Of a stretch of DNA of 32,266 bases, positions 1-8,530 are shown one piece after another. A program made the translations under genes and the position numbers. This stretch comes from an uncultured Lachnoanaerobaculum sp. (GTDB lineage: Bacteria; Bacillota; Clostridia; Lachnospirales; Lachnospiraceae). The stretch is taken from NCBI RefSeq assembly GCF_938015485.1, contig NZ_CALLVU010000123.1, positions 1 to 32,266 on the forward strand, written 5' to 3'. Position 1 is the first letter of the stretch, and every line of letters starts with the position of its first letter. Below the pieces are notes generated by a model, which was not told the DNA's origin, made no database searches, and saw only the letters and a program-made list of their open reading frames with translations.

Positions 1-54
1 TCATCTGAGGTACACCATTTACTCCATTTTCATTCACTTGACAATTTAATGTTA

Positions 55-80
55 ATATTTAGTAAAAACATAGTAAATAT
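55..80. repeat. imperfect inverted repeat upstream of dndB
   Basis: Two 10-bp arms, ATATTTAGTA (55-64) and TAGTAAATAT (71-80), are inverted copies with one G-G mismatch, separated by 6 bp. A consensus -35-like TTGACA lies just upstream at 38-43, but no good -10 follows at 16-18 bp. The palindrome could be an operator; this is inference from symmetry and position. Confidence 0.4.
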
Positions 81-113
81 CTCAAAATTAAAAAAGTATA
101 CTTGCTTAACTAC

Positions 114-155
114 ACTTCCCGGACTTCCATTTTTACTACTATATACTTCCATTTT
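114..155 (+). promoter_or_regulatory. direct repeats ACTTCCATTTT over the dnd -35 region
   Basis: ACTTCCATTTT occurs at 123-133 and again at 145-155, exactly 22 bp apart (about two helical turns), with a partial copy ACTTCC at 114-119. The second copy lies where the -35 box of the dnd promoter should be. Same-face direct repeats over a promoter suit a repressor site. DndB is known in other systems to repress the dnd operon, so autoregulation is a reasonable inference. Confidence 0.45.
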
Positions 156-161
156 GTTTTT

Positions 162-170
162 TGCTATAAT
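162..170 (+). promoter_or_regulatory. extended -10 promoter of the dnd operon
   Basis: TGCTATAAT: a consensus TATAAT at 165-170 with the extended -10 TG at 162-163, about 45 bp before the dndB start. The -35 region is weak (TATACT-like near 142-147), which suits an extended -10 promoter that is regulated. The dndB ribosome binding site is the AGGTG at 205-209. Confidence 0.6.
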
Positions 171-214
171 ATATAGATTATGATAAAACATAAACTGAAA
201 TGTGAGGTGTATAT

Positions 215-1237
215 ATGGATGCGGCAAAATTCAGCTTTCCTGCAGTAAAAGGGATTCAAGCTACAATGGAATATTATGTAACTATGGTTCCTTTGGATTG
301 TATACCGAAGCTTTTTACGTTTAGTGACGAAAACATGCCACCTGAAATACGTTCGCAAAGAACATTAAATAAAGCACGTATTCCTGAGATGAGTAATTAT
401 ATACTGAATAATCCGAATTCATATGTATTTTCAGCACTGACCGCTTCTATTGATGGTGATGTCTCTTTTGATCCCTTAGATCATGAGAATACATCTCTCG
501 GATTACTGTCAATATCCATGTCCGCAAAATTACTTATAAATGACGGACAACACCGTCGAGCAGCGATTGAAGCCGCTTTAAAAAAGAATCCTAACTTAAA
601 GTATGAGCATATTTCTATGGTTTTATATCATGATATCGGATTGAAGAGGTCTCAACAAATGTTTTCCGACCTTAACAGATTTGCAATCAGACCGACTCAA
701 TCTTTAAATATTTTATATGACAACCGTGATTCCCTGTCACTTATCGTAAAAGATATAATTGATTCAATACCTGAATTTGACTCACTTATCGACAAGGAAC
801 ACACTTCCATCCCAAATCGATCTGTGGCATTGTTTACTTTGAGTGCTTTATATCGTGGAACCGATTCACTATTAAAAGGACTGGAATTGTCTGTTGATGA
901 ACAGAGCTACTTTGCTATTTCATTTTGGAAAAATGTATATGAAAATATGGTCGAATGGCAAGAAGTTTATAATAAATCAGTTAAGTCATCAGTTGTCAGG
1001 AAAAATTCGTTATCTCCGCTTAGTATAACAATCAAAGCGATCGGTGCAACCGGAAATGAACTTTATCAGTCAAAAGAGCTGAATACCTTCTCCGCTCTTG
1101 AAGGTCTAAAATACGTTGATTGGCAAAAGACAAATCCTATTTGGAATAACGGAATAATTGTTAACGGCAGTGTACAGCTTTCTCATGCCACTCAACAGTT
1201 AATGATAAATGAAATCAAAAATATATTAGTTAAGTAG
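215..1237 (+). CDS. dndB: DndB, DGQHR-domain protein of the DNA phosphorothioation operon
   Basis: 340 aa. It carries the DGQHR motif (residues 110-114, within a LLINDGQHRRAA segment) that defines the DndB/DpdB DGQHR-domain group, distantly ParB-like. In characterised dnd systems DndB is not needed for sulfur incorporation; it represses the operon and tunes modification frequency. The start is fixed by AGGTG at 205-209 followed by ATG. It is the first gene of the operon; dndC starts 10 bp after its stop, so the two are probably co-transcribed and coupled. The repeats upstream may be its binding sites. Family assignment rests on the motif, the length and the neighbouring dndC, dndD and dndE. 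Confidence 0.93.
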   Translation: MDAAKFSFPAVKGIQATMEYYVTMVPLDCIPKLFTFSDENMPPEIRSQRTLNKARIPEMSNYILNNPNSYVFSALTASIDGDVSFDPLDHENTSLGLLSISMSAKLLINDGQHRRAAIEAALKKNPNLKYEHISMVLYHDIGLKRSQQMFSDLNRFAIRPTQSLNILYDNRDSLSLIVKDIIDSIPEFDSLIDKEHTSIPNRSVALFTLSALYRGTDSLLKGLELSVDEQSYFAISFWKNVYENMVEWQEVYNKSVKSSVVRKNSLSPLSITIKAIGATGNELYQSKELNTFSALEGLKYVDWQKTNPIWNNGIIVNGSVQLSHATQQLMINEIKNILVK

Positions 1238-1247
1238 GTGATTATAT

Positions 1248-2795
1248 ATGGCTACGATTTTAACAAAAGATTTGTTAAAAGAAACGATAGAAATTATTCA
1301 ACAAATTTATATGGAAGATAATATTCCATGGATCTGCGGTTATAGTGGAGGAAAAGATTCTTCAGCGGTCGTACAACTTGTATGGATGGCTCTTATGCAA
1401 CTTCCTAAGGAGAAACGTACAAAAACGGTACATGTAATAAGCACCGATACTATGGTTGAATCACCGGTTGTAGCTATTTGGGCAAGTCAATCCTTAAAAA
1501 AAATGAAAGTTGCTGCCGAATCCGAACAATTACCTATTGTCCCTCATAGATTAACACCTCAAATTCAAAATACATTTTGGGTAAATCTGATAGGGCGCGG
1601 TTATCCTTGCCCTCGTGTGAATTTCAGATGGTGTACCGACAGATTAAAGATTGATGCTTCAAATCAATTTATTAAGAGTATTCTTGCTTCCGAAAGCGAA
1701 GCCATCTTAGTTCTCGGATCACGAAAAGCTGAAAGTGCAACACGTAGAAAAGTCATGGAGGGATATGAAGAAAAGAGATATCGTGAGCATCTTAGCCCTA
1801 ACGGATCATATCCGAATACTTATGTATTTACTCCTATTGAAAACTGGGAAGATTCGATGGTATGGCAATTTTTAATGCAACATACCAACCCGTGGGGACA
1901 CTCCAATAAGGATTTACTTGCAATGTACAGAGGTGCTTCATCTGATAATGAGTGCCCACTTGTAGTTGAAAGCGGTACTCCTTCATGTGGTGGAAGCCGT
2001 ATGGGATGTTGGGTTTGCACAATGGTTACAGAAGACAAGTCATTATCGGCAATGATACAAAATGACGAAGAAAAAACTTGGATGTTACCTCTGCTGGATT
2101 TCAGAAATTATATTGCTGCATACAGTCAAGGCACTGATATGACACAAAATGAAATGGATCGAAAAAGAAGAGATTTTCGAAGGATGAACGGTAATCTCAC
2201 ATGGCATAATAATCGACTGGTTCACGGACCGTATACTAAGGAAGTCCGTGAGGACTTCCTCGAAAGACTGCTTAAACTACAAATATTCATACAGGAAACC
2301 GGACCCGAAGAAGTCAAAAATACTGAACTTATTACAATGGATGAATTACGCTTTATCAGAAAAATATGGCTGGATGATAAACATGAATTTGATGATATGC
2401 TTCCTAAAATATATGAAAAAGTCATTGGAAAGCCATTCGAAGATCACAGTATCTTAGGCAATAAATATTATGGAAAAGAAGAATGGGACTTGTTGGCCAA
2501 AGTATGTCAGGATTTGTATCCCGATTACAAACTGATGCTTGAGATGCAAAGCAGCCTGCTTGATATGGAAGCTAAGAATTCTGCAATCAGTTCAACAAAA
2601 AACATAGTTAAAAATCTGGAGGCAAAGATCAAGCATTCTTATTACAAAGATGAGAATGACGCTGAAGATATGCTTAGAATGAGAAGAAAGCGACAAGGAC
2701 TGGTAGACGACAGCATCTACGCACAGGAAGATGCATACGATACTGACTATCCTATTAATACATCCCCTGCGGGTTTTGAAGAGGAGGAGTGCTGA
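1248..2795 (+). CDS. dndC: DndC, ATP pyrophosphatase / sulfurtransferase subunit
   Basis: 515 aa, PAPS-reductase-like N-type ATP pyrophosphatase. A PP-loop SGGKDS is at residues 33-38, and the CTDRLKI segment (Cys129) is typical of the family. Cys236, Cys247, Cys254 and Cys257 (the last two in GCWVC) are spaced as expected for the DndC iron-sulfur cluster. In known systems DndC takes sulfur from the cysteine desulfurase and, using ATP, helps replace a non-bridging phosphate oxygen in DNA with sulfur. The C-terminal third is charged and helical. It is preceded by an AGGTGAT ribosome binding site overlapping the end of dndB. Its TGA stop lies one base before the dndD ATG. Confidence 0.97.
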   Translation: MATILTKDLLKETIEIIQQIYMEDNIPWICGYSGGKDSSAVVQLVWMALMQLPKEKRTKTVHVISTDTMVESPVVAIWASQSLKKMKVAAESEQLPIVPHRLTPQIQNTFWVNLIGRGYPCPRVNFRWCTDRLKIDASNQFIKSILASESEAILVLGSRKAESATRRKVMEGYEEKRYREHLSPNGSYPNTYVFTPIENWEDSMVWQFLMQHTNPWGHSNKDLLAMYRGASSDNECPLVVESGTPSCGGSRMGCWVCTMVTEDKSLSAMIQNDEEKTWMLPLLDFRNYIAAYSQGTDMTQNEMDRKRRDFRRMNGNLTWHNNRLVHGPYTKEVREDFLERLLKLQIFIQETGPEEVKNTELITMDELRFIRKIWLDDKHEFDDMLPKIYEKVIGKPFEDHSILGNKYYGKEEWDLLAKVCQDLYPDYKLMLEMQSSLLDMEAKNSAISSTKNIVKNLEAKIKHSYYKDENDAEDMLRMRRKRQGLVDDSIYAQEDAYDTDYPINTSPAGFEEEEC

Positions 2796-2796
2796 T

Positions 2797-4791
2797 ATGC
2801 ATTTTTCAAGTATCGAACTATATAATTACGGAATTTACAAAGGGCTTCATAAAATTGATCTTGTGGACCGAATTGATAAAAAAAATATCACTTTAATCGG
2901 AGGTATGAACGGTAGAGGAAAAACCACCATTCTTGACTCAATATTCTTATGCCTTTACGGTAGAAAGTCAGCCGAATATATAACCGGAAAAAAAGAAGCT
3001 TATAGCAAGCTGCTAAGAGATCATATAAATAAGTCTGCTGTAGACAAATCAACCCATATAAAGTTGACTTTTCAAATGGATGACGATGAAGATACCGTCC
3101 TTTCCGTTAACAGATTATGGAATCAATCCGGTAATAAAACAGATACAACTCTTATAGTGGAAAAAAACGGTATTGCCGACTTGTATCTATCTGAAAACTG
3201 GGAATACTATGTTGAGGAGCTGATACCGTTCGGCATTGCAAAATTCTTTTTCTTTGATAATGAAAAGATAAGTCAGATTGCTGATGATGATGCATTCGAT
3301 AAAATCAAAGACTCAATTAAATCCGTAATGGGTGTAACAACTATTGAGTCTCTTTGCAATCATATTGAAAAAATTAGAAAAGAAAAAAATAACAACCTAA
3401 AAAAATCCGGTAGTGATATTCTAACAAAGGAATCTGAGGAAGTAACTTCGAAAATTGAAGAATCCGATTCAAAAATACGAAATCTCTTCGCCCAAAAAGC
3501 GGCTCTTGTTCCAAGTCTTGAAAAAACAAATGATAAACTGGAACAAACAGAGCAAGCATTTTGGAAAAAAGGGGGAAACCTGGGTTTGAATCATGACAGC
3601 ATTATCAGAGATCAACATTCTCTTAAAGAAAAATTGGAAAAATTAAAGGATGAATCTCTTACTTTAGCTTCAAATCCTGCAGCACCTTTATGCCTTTGTA
3701 AGGAACTCACAATTTCAACATACAACAAAATCAATTCTGAGGAAGATGCAAGGGCAAAAAAATATTCACTTCCGGTTGTCTCAGAGCTCTACAAGGATCT
3801 TCTTCAATCATTTAAAAAAAATTATGCCAAGTCGACAGAATCATATAAGTTACTTGAAAGTTTAATAATAACCCAACTTGAGACTCTTAAAAAGGATGCA
3901 GGCAAAGAGAACTCAGGTGCTCTAACCCCACTTGCAAAGACACTAATTGAGAAATTTGTAAGTGAAGATTCTGTCGCTATTTCTCAAAATGCTGCACATC
4001 TTGTCTTAGAAAACAAAAAAGTACTTACCGCATTACAGCAGCTTGAAGTACATCTAAGCAGCAGCGCCGAGAAAAATGATACAATAAAACTTTTAAATGA
4101 TATAAAAGAACTTCAGGCAAAGAAGACACAGCTTGAAAGCGAAATAAGCAAGTATGATGAACAAATTCATTCGGCTCAATTTGAAAAAGAACAGTTGGAA
4201 CGTCAATTGAATAAAATTCTTCTAAAGATTGCCACTGATGCCGATACTGACGATGACAATGTTAGAATTATTGAGTACTCCACAATGACGTTAGAAATTA
4301 TGCAGGAATTCGTTCACAGACTTCAAGCAAAAAAAGTTAATCAATTGGAAAAAAACATCACTTCATGCTTTGAATTTCTTGCACAAAAGCAAGCAATAAT
4401 TACCTCGATATCTATTGATCCGGAAACTTTAGATATAACACTTAAAGATTATAATGGCGGTATTCTGTTAAAAGATCAACTTTCAGCCGGTGAAAAACAG
4501 ATGTTTGCTATTTCAATACTCTGGGGACTTGCCTTATCCTCCGGATATAAATTGCCTGTGATAATTGATACCCCAATGGCCAGACTCGATTCCGCCCACA
4601 GAAGCAACTTTATCAACAAGTATTTACCTAATGCAAGCTCTCAGGTTATAGTTCTCTCTACCGATGAAGAAATAAACGGTAAATATCTTGATGACATCAG
4701 AGAGTTTGTTAACACATCATATACTCTTGTTTATGATGAAATTGAGAAATGCAGTACTGTTCATAAAGGATATTTTGGAGGTGAAGTATAA
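2797..4791 (+). CDS. dndD: DndD, SMC-like ATPase of DNA phosphorothioation
   Basis: 664 aa. The start at 2797 is chosen because GAGGAGG sits 9-15 bp upstream; the reading frame is open further upstream but that part overlaps dndC. Layout is that of Rad50/SMC ATPases: Walker A GGMNGRGKTT at residues 35-44, a long central coiled-coil (about 190-500) with a CLC pair near residue 298 at a possible hinge, an ABC signature LSAGEKQ near 562-568, and Walker B LPVIIDTPMARLD near 586-598. DndD supplies ATPase activity and perhaps DNA opening for PT insertion. Its stop overlaps the dndE start by one base (TAATG), indicating translational coupling. Confidence 0.95.
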   Translation: MHFSSIELYNYGIYKGLHKIDLVDRIDKKNITLIGGMNGRGKTTILDSIFLCLYGRKSAEYITGKKEAYSKLLRDHINKSAVDKSTHIKLTFQMDDDEDTVLSVNRLWNQSGNKTDTTLIVEKNGIADLYLSENWEYYVEELIPFGIAKFFFFDNEKISQIADDDAFDKIKDSIKSVMGVTTIESLCNHIEKIRKEKNNNLKKSGSDILTKESEEVTSKIEESDSKIRNLFAQKAALVPSLEKTNDKLEQTEQAFWKKGGNLGLNHDSIIRDQHSLKEKLEKLKDESLTLASNPAAPLCLCKELTISTYNKINSEEDARAKKYSLPVVSELYKDLLQSFKKNYAKSTESYKLLESLIITQLETLKKDAGKENSGALTPLAKTLIEKFVSEDSVAISQNAAHLVLENKKVLTALQQLEVHLSSSAEKNDTIKLLNDIKELQAKKTQLESEISKYDEQIHSAQFEKEQLERQLNKILLKIATDADTDDDNVRIIEYSTMTLEIMQEFVHRLQAKKVNQLEKNITSCFEFLAQKQAIITSISIDPETLDITLKDYNGGILLKDQLSAGEKQMFAISILWGLALSSGYKLPVIIDTPMARLDSAHRSNFINKYLPNASSQVIVLSTDEEINGKYLDDIREFVNTSYTLVYDEIEKCSTVHKGYFGGEV

Positions 4792-5174
4792 TGATTTGTA
4801 AACAATTTAAACTTTCACAGCCGGAAAAGGAAAAACTAATTCGTATAAAGTCACGAACCGGTATTCAAAACTGGAATATTATCTGCCGTTGGGCTCTTTG
4901 TTGGTCTCTGAATGAGGAAACAATTCCGGGTGGAGTTGATCCGCAATCTGACAGTAATGTAGAAATGTCTTGGCTGACTTTTGCCGGGGAATACCATGAA
5001 CTATATGAAGAATTGATTAGGGTAAGATGTTTGAAGGACGGACTTGGTGATGACCCCGATACATTACTTAGATACTTCAGATTACATCTTAACAGAGGTA
5101 TCAATCACTTCAGTTCAAGAGACGTGCTTAAGAGCATTCAAGACTTGCTTGACACTATTACAAAGGAGGTATAA
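4791..5174 (+). CDS. dndE: DndE, DNA-binding subunit of phosphorothioation complex
   Basis: 127 aa, basic and helical. The N-terminal segment, with RIKSRTGIQNWNIICRWAL at about residues 18-36, is the conserved DndE core, and HLNRGI near residue 99 also suits the family. In the characterised E. coli protein DndE binds nicked DNA as a tetramer; it is required for modification. It is slightly longer than the roughly 110-120 aa usual for the family. It starts on the last base of dndD, and its TAA stop is followed directly by the dndA ATG; the dndA ribosome binding site GGAGG lies inside the dndE 3' end. Confidence 0.9.
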   Translation: MICKQFKLSQPEKEKLIRIKSRTGIQNWNIICRWALCWSLNEETIPGGVDPQSDSNVEMSWLTFAGEYHELYEELIRVRCLKDGLGDDPDTLLRYFRLHLNRGINHFSSRDVLKSIQDLLDTITKEV

Positions 5175-5175
5175 T

Positions 5176-6306
5176 ATGTCTGTCTACCTTGATTATAATG
5201 CATCCGCCCCGATTCTTACTGAGGTTCTTGATGTAATGATAGATACTTACAAAAATGTTCCGGGAAATGCAGACAGCCGAACTCATTTGTTCGGAACCAA
5301 GGCTCAAAAAGTTGTACAAACATCTCGCAATGCTATTGCTGATGTTTTAGGTGTTGATCAATCAGAGGTTATTTTTACAAGCGGATCTACTGAAAGTAAC
5401 AATACCGTTATTTTAGGAATCGAAGAATACGCAGAACTGACCGGAAAAAAGCACATTATCACTACCGCAATAGAACATAAGGCTATTCTGGAACCTCTAA
5501 AACATCTGGAGAAAAAGGGATTTAGAGTCGATTATGTACGACCGAACGAATCAGGGCGTATTGATGCCGATTATCTTCTTTCACTCATTGATGATGAAAC
5601 AAGTTTAGTCTCCGTTATGTACGTTAACAGCGAAACCGGTATTATTCAACCTGTTGATACCATCGGAGCCGCATTAAAAGACACCGATATAATTTTTCAT
5701 GTAGATGCAACACAGGCGCTTGGTAAGCTCAATTCTGAAATCCGAAATTTGGATTATAATCTTATGAGCATCACAAGTCACAAAATTGGAGGACCACAGG
5801 GCATAGGAGCTCTGATTTATAAGAGGAATAAAGATTATAAGCGACCGCCTATAAAGCAACTTATGTATGGCGGTTCGCAAGAAAGAGGATACCGCCCCGG
5901 TACAACCCCGGTTGCGCTTGTTGCCGGTTTTGCAAAAGCAATCGAGCTTTGTGAAAAAAACTTAAAGATAAATTATGACAACTGCAAAAGAATAAAGGAA
6001 TCTTTTTTTAAAGCTATAGATGGGTTGGAATATGATATAAACGGAGACTCAGAGTACTGTCTCCCTTCAACTGTTAATATCAGCATCCACGGACTTGATG
6101 CTGAAACCGCTTTCCTATGTCTTAGAGATGACTATGCTTTTTCTAACGGCTCAGCCTGTAATTCTTCTTCTCACGAATTAAGTTATGTACTTGATGCAAT
6201 GGGACTTGATGAGATAAGAAAATCGGAGGCAATAAGGTTGTCATGGAGTGGAGATACCTCTATAGACTTTTCTTCATTTGTTTCAACTGTAAAAAGTATT
6301 CTTTAA
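5176..6306 (+). CDS. dndA: DndA-type cysteine desulfurase
   Basis: 376 aa, PLP-dependent class V aminotransferase fold (IscS/NifS-like). The start at 5176 follows AAAGGAGGT; an open frame upstream overlaps dndE and is not used. The PLP lysine is Lys203 in SITSHKIGGPQG; the persulfide-forming cysteine is Cys328 in FSNGSACNSSSHE. It mobilises sulfur from L-cysteine and would hand it to DndC. As last gene of the dnd operon it makes the modification arm self-sufficient, without relying on a chromosomal IscS as some dnd clusters do. Its stop codon lies inside the 5' arm of the terminator stem. Without the operon context it could pass for a housekeeping desulfurase. Confidence 0.93.
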   Translation: MSVYLDYNASAPILTEVLDVMIDTYKNVPGNADSRTHLFGTKAQKVVQTSRNAIADVLGVDQSEVIFTSGSTESNNTVILGIEEYAELTGKKHIITTAIEHKAILEPLKHLEKKGFRVDYVRPNESGRIDADYLLSLIDDETSLVSVMYVNSETGIIQPVDTIGAALKDTDIIFHVDATQALGKLNSEIRNLDYNLMSITSHKIGGPQGIGALIYKRNKDYKRPPIKQLMYGGSQERGYRPGTTPVALVAGFAKAIELCEKNLKINYDNCKRIKESFFKAIDGLEYDINGDSEYCLPSTVNISIHGLDAETAFLCLRDDYAFSNGSACNSSSHELSYVLDAMGLDEIRKSEAIRLSWSGDTSIDFSSFVSTVKSIL

Positions 6307-6352
6307 CAAAAAGTCTTCTCCTAGTTTAATCGTGGAGAAGACTTTTTGTTAA
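6303..6352. terminator. bidirectional terminator between convergent operons
   Basis: A perfect 19-bp inverted repeat: TTAACAAAAAGTCTTCTCC (6303-6321) and its exact complement (6334-6352), with a 12-base loop. It has a T-run on either strand, so it can end the dnd operon from the left and the nine-gene operon from the right. The dndA stop codon (6304-6306) lies in the left arm. Confidence 0.9.
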
Positions 6353-6373
6353 TTTTTACATATTCTCATATTT

Positions 6374-7288
6374 TTAAATGATTCTATATTTTTTACATTT
6401 TTTATATTTTTTACAGATCATTCTATGTCTTTTGCAGATTCTTTTATGTTTTTTTGCAAATTCTTCTATATTTTTTACAAATTCTTCTATGTGAACGTAA
6501 TACCCCTTATTGCCCAGTAATTTATAATATTTTGTTTTCTCAAACTTCAAAACATCCTCTGCTTGTAATGCATCGCCAACTGTGTCTGATGAAAAACCAA
6601 TTTTACAACCATTTTCCTCAACAACAATCACAAAAAAAAGATTATCCTTATCGTTAAATATTACCTTATACCCTTTATCTTTATCAAAATGCAAAAGCGC
6701 ATCATATATCTTAGAATCTATTTCAAATTCCTTAGTTTCACCTTTTTCACACTTGAAATTTACTTTTAGCTTTTCATATCCTTTATAATTTAATAACGTC
6801 TGCACATCTTTCCAAAACGCCATAGATTCGTAAAACAGGAATACTTTAGATAATCCCTCATACAAATCCTGTATAACTTTACTATCTTCACCAGAAATAT
6901 TTGTATTGGGATCAGAGGTCTTAGGGGCAAAATGCGCACTTGCATTTCTCTTTTTCTGAATCAAATCATTAAATATCTGATTTACATTATTTTTAATGTT
7001 TTCTTCAAGGTAGTCCCTAGTACTATCTTTAAATCCCCAGACTGCACTAAGTTGAGCAGCTGTATACGATGACGGCGTTTGTAACCACTTCTCCTGTACT
7101 TTTTCTATAGTTGAAACACCTCTGAGAAGAAACCGAAGTGTTCTCCAAGCTATCCACGAATCAAGAAGAATCCAACCATAGGACAGAACCGTTTCCTGCA
7201 TTGTAGTTCCTTCCTGCTTAGGAGCATATTCAACAATCTCTTTGATTCGCTCTTCGATTTCTGTTATTTTTGAATCCAATACGTGCAT
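6374..7288 (-). CDS. HEPN-family protein with R-x4-H motif, partner of DUF262 protein
   Basis: 304 aa. An all-helical N-terminal region (1-170) contains KKRNASAHF with Arg114 and His119, the R-x4-H signature of HEPN ribonucleases, resembling the HEPN-like partners (MAE_28990/MAE_18760 type) encoded beside DUF262 genes. HEPN proteins in defence and toxin systems cut RNA; that activity is inferred here. Residues 170-260 form a separate mixed region with unknown role. The C-terminal 40 residues are Lys/Cys-rich heptads encoded by 21-bp tandem repeats. The ATG overlaps the stop of the DUF262 gene by one base (TAATG), preceded by AGGTGA, so the two are translationally coupled. It is the last gene of the operon and ends just before the shared terminator. 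Confidence 0.7.
   Translation of the reverse strand: MHVLDSKITEIEERIKEIVEYAPKQEGTTMQETVLSYGWILLDSWIAWRTLRFLLRGVSTIEKVQEKWLQTPSSYTAAQLSAVWGFKDSTRDYLEENIKNNVNQIFNDLIQKKRNASAHFAPKTSDPNTNISGEDSKVIQDLYEGLSKVFLFYESMAFWKDVQTLLNYKGYEKLKVNFKCEKGETKEFEIDSKIYDALLHFDKDKGYKVIFNDKDNLFFVIVVEENGCKIGFSSDTVGDALQAEDVLKFEKTKYYKLLGNKGYYVHIEEFVKNIEEFAKKHKRICKRHRMICKKYKKCKKYRII
6381..6493 (-). repeat. 21-bp degenerate tandem repeat inside the HEPN gene
   Basis: About five to six imperfect copies of a 21-bp unit like ATTCTTCTATATTTTTTACAA (+ strand) start near 6381, 6398, 6417, 6438, 6460 and 6481. On the coding strand they give seven-residue repeats that drift from HIEEFVK and NIEEFAK to KHKRICK, RHRMICK and KYKKCK. 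The unit length keeps the frame, so copy number could change without a frameshift, though one late copy appears one codon short. Confidence 0.75.
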
Positions 7289-8505
7289 TAGAAATCACCT
7301 GAAAAATAGTCAATCGCCGCTATAATTCTTTCTTTAGTTTCTTTCATTGATGTAGTCCTTCGCGTTTGGAACAACTCTCTATACTTTTCCTCACCTATTA
7401 CGTTTTTCCAATTACCGACATATTCTTTCAATTTTTCAACTACTATTGTCTTACCAAGCTTCAATTTTCGATATGTGAGCGCCACCCAAATAGCTTCCAT
7501 TAATATCCTTGCGGGGCGTGTATACGGAGTAAAATCTTTTGAATCCAGATGACAAAGTTCATCAAACGCACCATCAAAAATTTCCATTAACTCTTCTTTT
7601 GTATAGTAATGTACATCCGGCTTCTTCTTTTTAGGGTTAATTCCATCAAAGTCCTTTTGTTCAGAAAAAAAATTATCAAGTACAGTTCTAGTCGAATTAC
7701 CCTCATAATCCGGATAACATAGGTAATAAACAAAGAACTTCAAAATGAGTTCCTGAATAATAGCATTATTATTATTTTGTTGTTGCTCTTTCGTCTTTAA
7801 GAAATCCCATTTCTCAAATCTCTTATCATTAGCAAGTTCAAATATAAGTTTTGCAAACGGTCCATAGGAAACGGCCATACGGATTTCCTGAGCATTTAGT
7901 GTTTCTCCTCCAGTATTTATTCTTTGAAAAGCTAGATACATAGATGATTGTCCATCATCCGGTGCTAACTGTCTCATCACAGTAATATTCAATAAGGTAT
8001 CATCAAAGCGGTCTCGATCTTCTTGTTCAAGCTCACTATAGGATCTTTTATTCCACCTAGGGTGTATATTCCCGGTCAACGTAAATTTCTTCCCATGAAA
8101 CTCTCCATTTTGGAATGCATAAAGTGATTTTAGGCGTTGCTGTCCATCTACAACCAATAATCTATTATTATCTGTATCATCATAGAAAAATATAGATGGA
8201 ACAGGTAAACCTCTTAGTACTGAATCAACAAATTCTGATGCCTTCTTTTTTTTCCATACGTATGCCCTCTGAAATTCCGGAACAACTAGTTTTTTACCCC
8301 ACCACTTCATTAACGTCGAAAGATTATATGTATTATAAAAAACTGCAATGTCGTAAGCTGTAAGTTGATTATTATCCACCTCTTCATCAACTCCATTTTC
8401 ACTATCTATTGCAACATCATCTTCGTCTAACTCATTCTGTTCTGCCCATGAATCAGATTTAATATTCTCTTTTTTTGTCTCATATTTTTCCTTTTCGTTC
8501 TCCAT
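7288..8505 (-). CDS. DUF262 (GmrSD/SspE-N-like) protein
   Basis: 405 aa from the start at 8505, chosen because GGAGG lies 6 bp upstream of this ATG; an in-frame ATG at 8517 has no ribosome binding site. After an acidic, low-complexity N-terminus (about 40 residues) comes the DUF262 domain with VPEFQRAYVW and VVDGQQRLKSLY (DGQQR near residue 120), the nucleotide-binding signature shared with GmrS and SspE. In the SspABCD-SspE system the DUF262 part of SspE reads phosphorothioate DNA and is stimulated by it. Here the C-terminus lacks an evident HNH/DUF1524 nuclease, and the adjacent HEPN gene may supply the effector. A role as PT sensor is inference from domain and context. Confidence 0.8.
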   Translation of the reverse strand: MENEKEKYETKKENIKSDSWAEQNELDEDDVAIDSENGVDEEVDNNQLTAYDIAVFYNTYNLSTLMKWWGKKLVVPEFQRAYVWKKKKASEFVDSVLRGLPVPSIFFYDDTDNNRLLVVDGQQRLKSLYAFQNGEFHGKKFTLTGNIHPRWNKRSYSELEQEDRDRFDDTLLNITVMRQLAPDDGQSSMYLAFQRINTGGETLNAQEIRMAVSYGPFAKLIFELANDKRFEKWDFLKTKEQQQNNNNAIIQELILKFFVYYLCYPDYEGNSTRTVLDNFFSEQKDFDGINPKKKKPDVHYYTKEELMEIFDGAFDELCHLDSKDFTPYTRPARILMEAIWVALTYRKLKLGKTIVVEKLKEYVGNWKNVIGEEKYRELFQTRRTTSMKETKERIIAAIDYFSGDF

Positions 8506-8530
8506 CTTATCCTCCATAGTTAATTTATTT

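Noticed and set aside
38..66. TTGACA at 38-43 as the dnd promoter
   Set aside because: No acceptable -10 lies 16-18 bp downstream; the extended -10 at 162-170 is far better placed.
5044..5175. Extended N-terminus for the cysteine desulfurase
   Set aside because: It overlaps dndE in another frame, while AAAGGAGGT directly precedes the ATG at 5176 and the protein family starts at SVYLDYNAS.
6381..6493. Tandem repeats as a CRISPR array
   Set aside because: Units of 21 bp are adjacent with no spacers, keep a reading frame and are degenerate; no cas genes are present.
7288..8505. Full SspE or GmrSD enzyme
   Set aside because: The N-terminal DUF262 motifs are there, but no HNH/DUF1524 residues are visible in the C-terminus, so only the sensor half is claimed.
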